Source: Gammaproteobacteria bacterium (GTDB lineage: Bacteria > Pseudomonadota > Gammaproteobacteria > UBA6429 > Thiohalophilaceae). Taken from it: a DNA stretch of 34,854 nucleotides. Within the stretch, counting starts at the first letter, position 1. Every line of letters begins with the position of its first letter. Below the pieces are notes generated by a model. That model searched no databases. It worked only from the letters and a program-made list of their open reading frames with translations, and was not told the DNA's origin. This document shows, piece by piece, positions 34,622 to 34,854 of this stretch. Made by a program: the position numbers and the translations under genes. The stretch lies in assembly GCA_030594815.1 (NCBI GenBank), contig JAUVEN010000019.1, forward strand, positions 1 through 34,854. The letters are read 5' to 3'.

Positions 34622-34854
34622 ATGCCTTATTCAATACCAATCGTGTTATCTCTTACGCTATTAATACCAAGTTCAACTGTATACGCCACCAATATTAGTC
34701 AAGGAGCAATGCTAAGTAATTCCTGCTCAGCCTGTCATGGCACTGATGGCAAAAGCCCCGGCGCAATTCCCAGTATATATGGTAAATCAGCCCGTTTTAT
34801 AAATCAGGCACTAACAGAATTTCGCTCTGGAAGTCGGGCCTCGACAGTAATGGG
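34622..34854 (+). CDS. c-type cytochrome, FccA-like (partial, runs off window)
   Basis: The first 77 residues of a secreted monohaem (or first-domain) cytochrome; the gene continues past the window edge. The signal peptide spans 1-22 and is cut after VYA. The haem site is CSACH (35-39). The context ACHGTDGKSPGAIPSIYGKS and FRSGSRASTVM strongly resembles the cytochrome subunit of flavocytochrome c sulfide dehydrogenase, which accepts electrons when sulfide is oxidised to sulfur in the periplasm. Other cytochrome c553-type proteins share the layout, and the flavoprotein partner would have to lie beyond the edge. GAGG stands before the ATG. Confidence 0.8.
   Translation, partial: MPYSIPIVLSLTLLIPSSTVYATNISQGAMLSNSCSACHGTDGKSPGAIPSIYGKSARFINQALTEFRSGSRASTVM

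Overview
The window looks like chromosomal DNA of an AT-rich gammaproteobacterium, probably one with a sulfur- and cytochrome-based metabolism. The grounds are Gram-negative envelope genes (an LpxD-type acyltransferase and an LpxH-like phosphoesterase), RhlE-, PpnN-, FbaB-, Pcm- and PAQR-type housekeeping genes close to gammaproteobacterial forms, a DsrE-like protein, a periplasmic di-haem peroxidase, and at the right edge the start of a c-type cytochrome resembling the small subunit of flavocytochrome c sulfide dehydrogenase. I cannot name the species. No rRNA, tRNA, CRISPR array or phage was recognised.

Layout. 0-7.4 kb: lpxD-like gene, a decayed toxin gene with an intact partner gene, cytochrome c peroxidase, a 1.2-kb gap holding a selU remnant and palindromes, then a soluble sensor kinase paired with a DsrE-like protein and a truncated acetyltransferase copy. 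7.4-13 kb: cold-shock protein, the intact acetyltransferase, an Old Yellow Enzyme gene with its TetR regulator and two clear operator sites, a divergent membrane protein/HxlR pair, and a GNAT enzyme. 13.4-19.2 kb: RhlE helicase, then a block (ppnN, DUF6064, Tat-exported aldo/keto reductase) bracketed by two 609-bp direct repeats that each carry a methyltransferase gene. 19.3-24.8 kb: DUF3179 protein, slipin-NfeD pair, class I fructose-bisphosphate aldolase, LpxH-like phosphoesterase. 24.9-34.9 kb: TetR-like gene, a RAYT-type transposase, an operon of carrier-AMP ligase-acyltransferase fusion, ahcY and pcm, a haemolysin III protein, a kinase/ATPase fusion and the partial cytochrome.

The most striking feature is not a gene. 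Many intergenic gaps carry short elements sharing one head, roughly GGGG(T/A)C(A/G)GA(G/C), joined to different palindromic bodies. The same head forms the outer end of three approximately 225-bp MITE-like elements and of a fourth composite element, and a close variant flanks the RAYT gene. I read this as one modular repeat family, possibly mobilised by that transposase. The elements sit next to duplicated and broken genes (methyltransferase repeats, toxin pseudogene, selU remnant), suggesting they help shape this region. The link to the transposase is inference.
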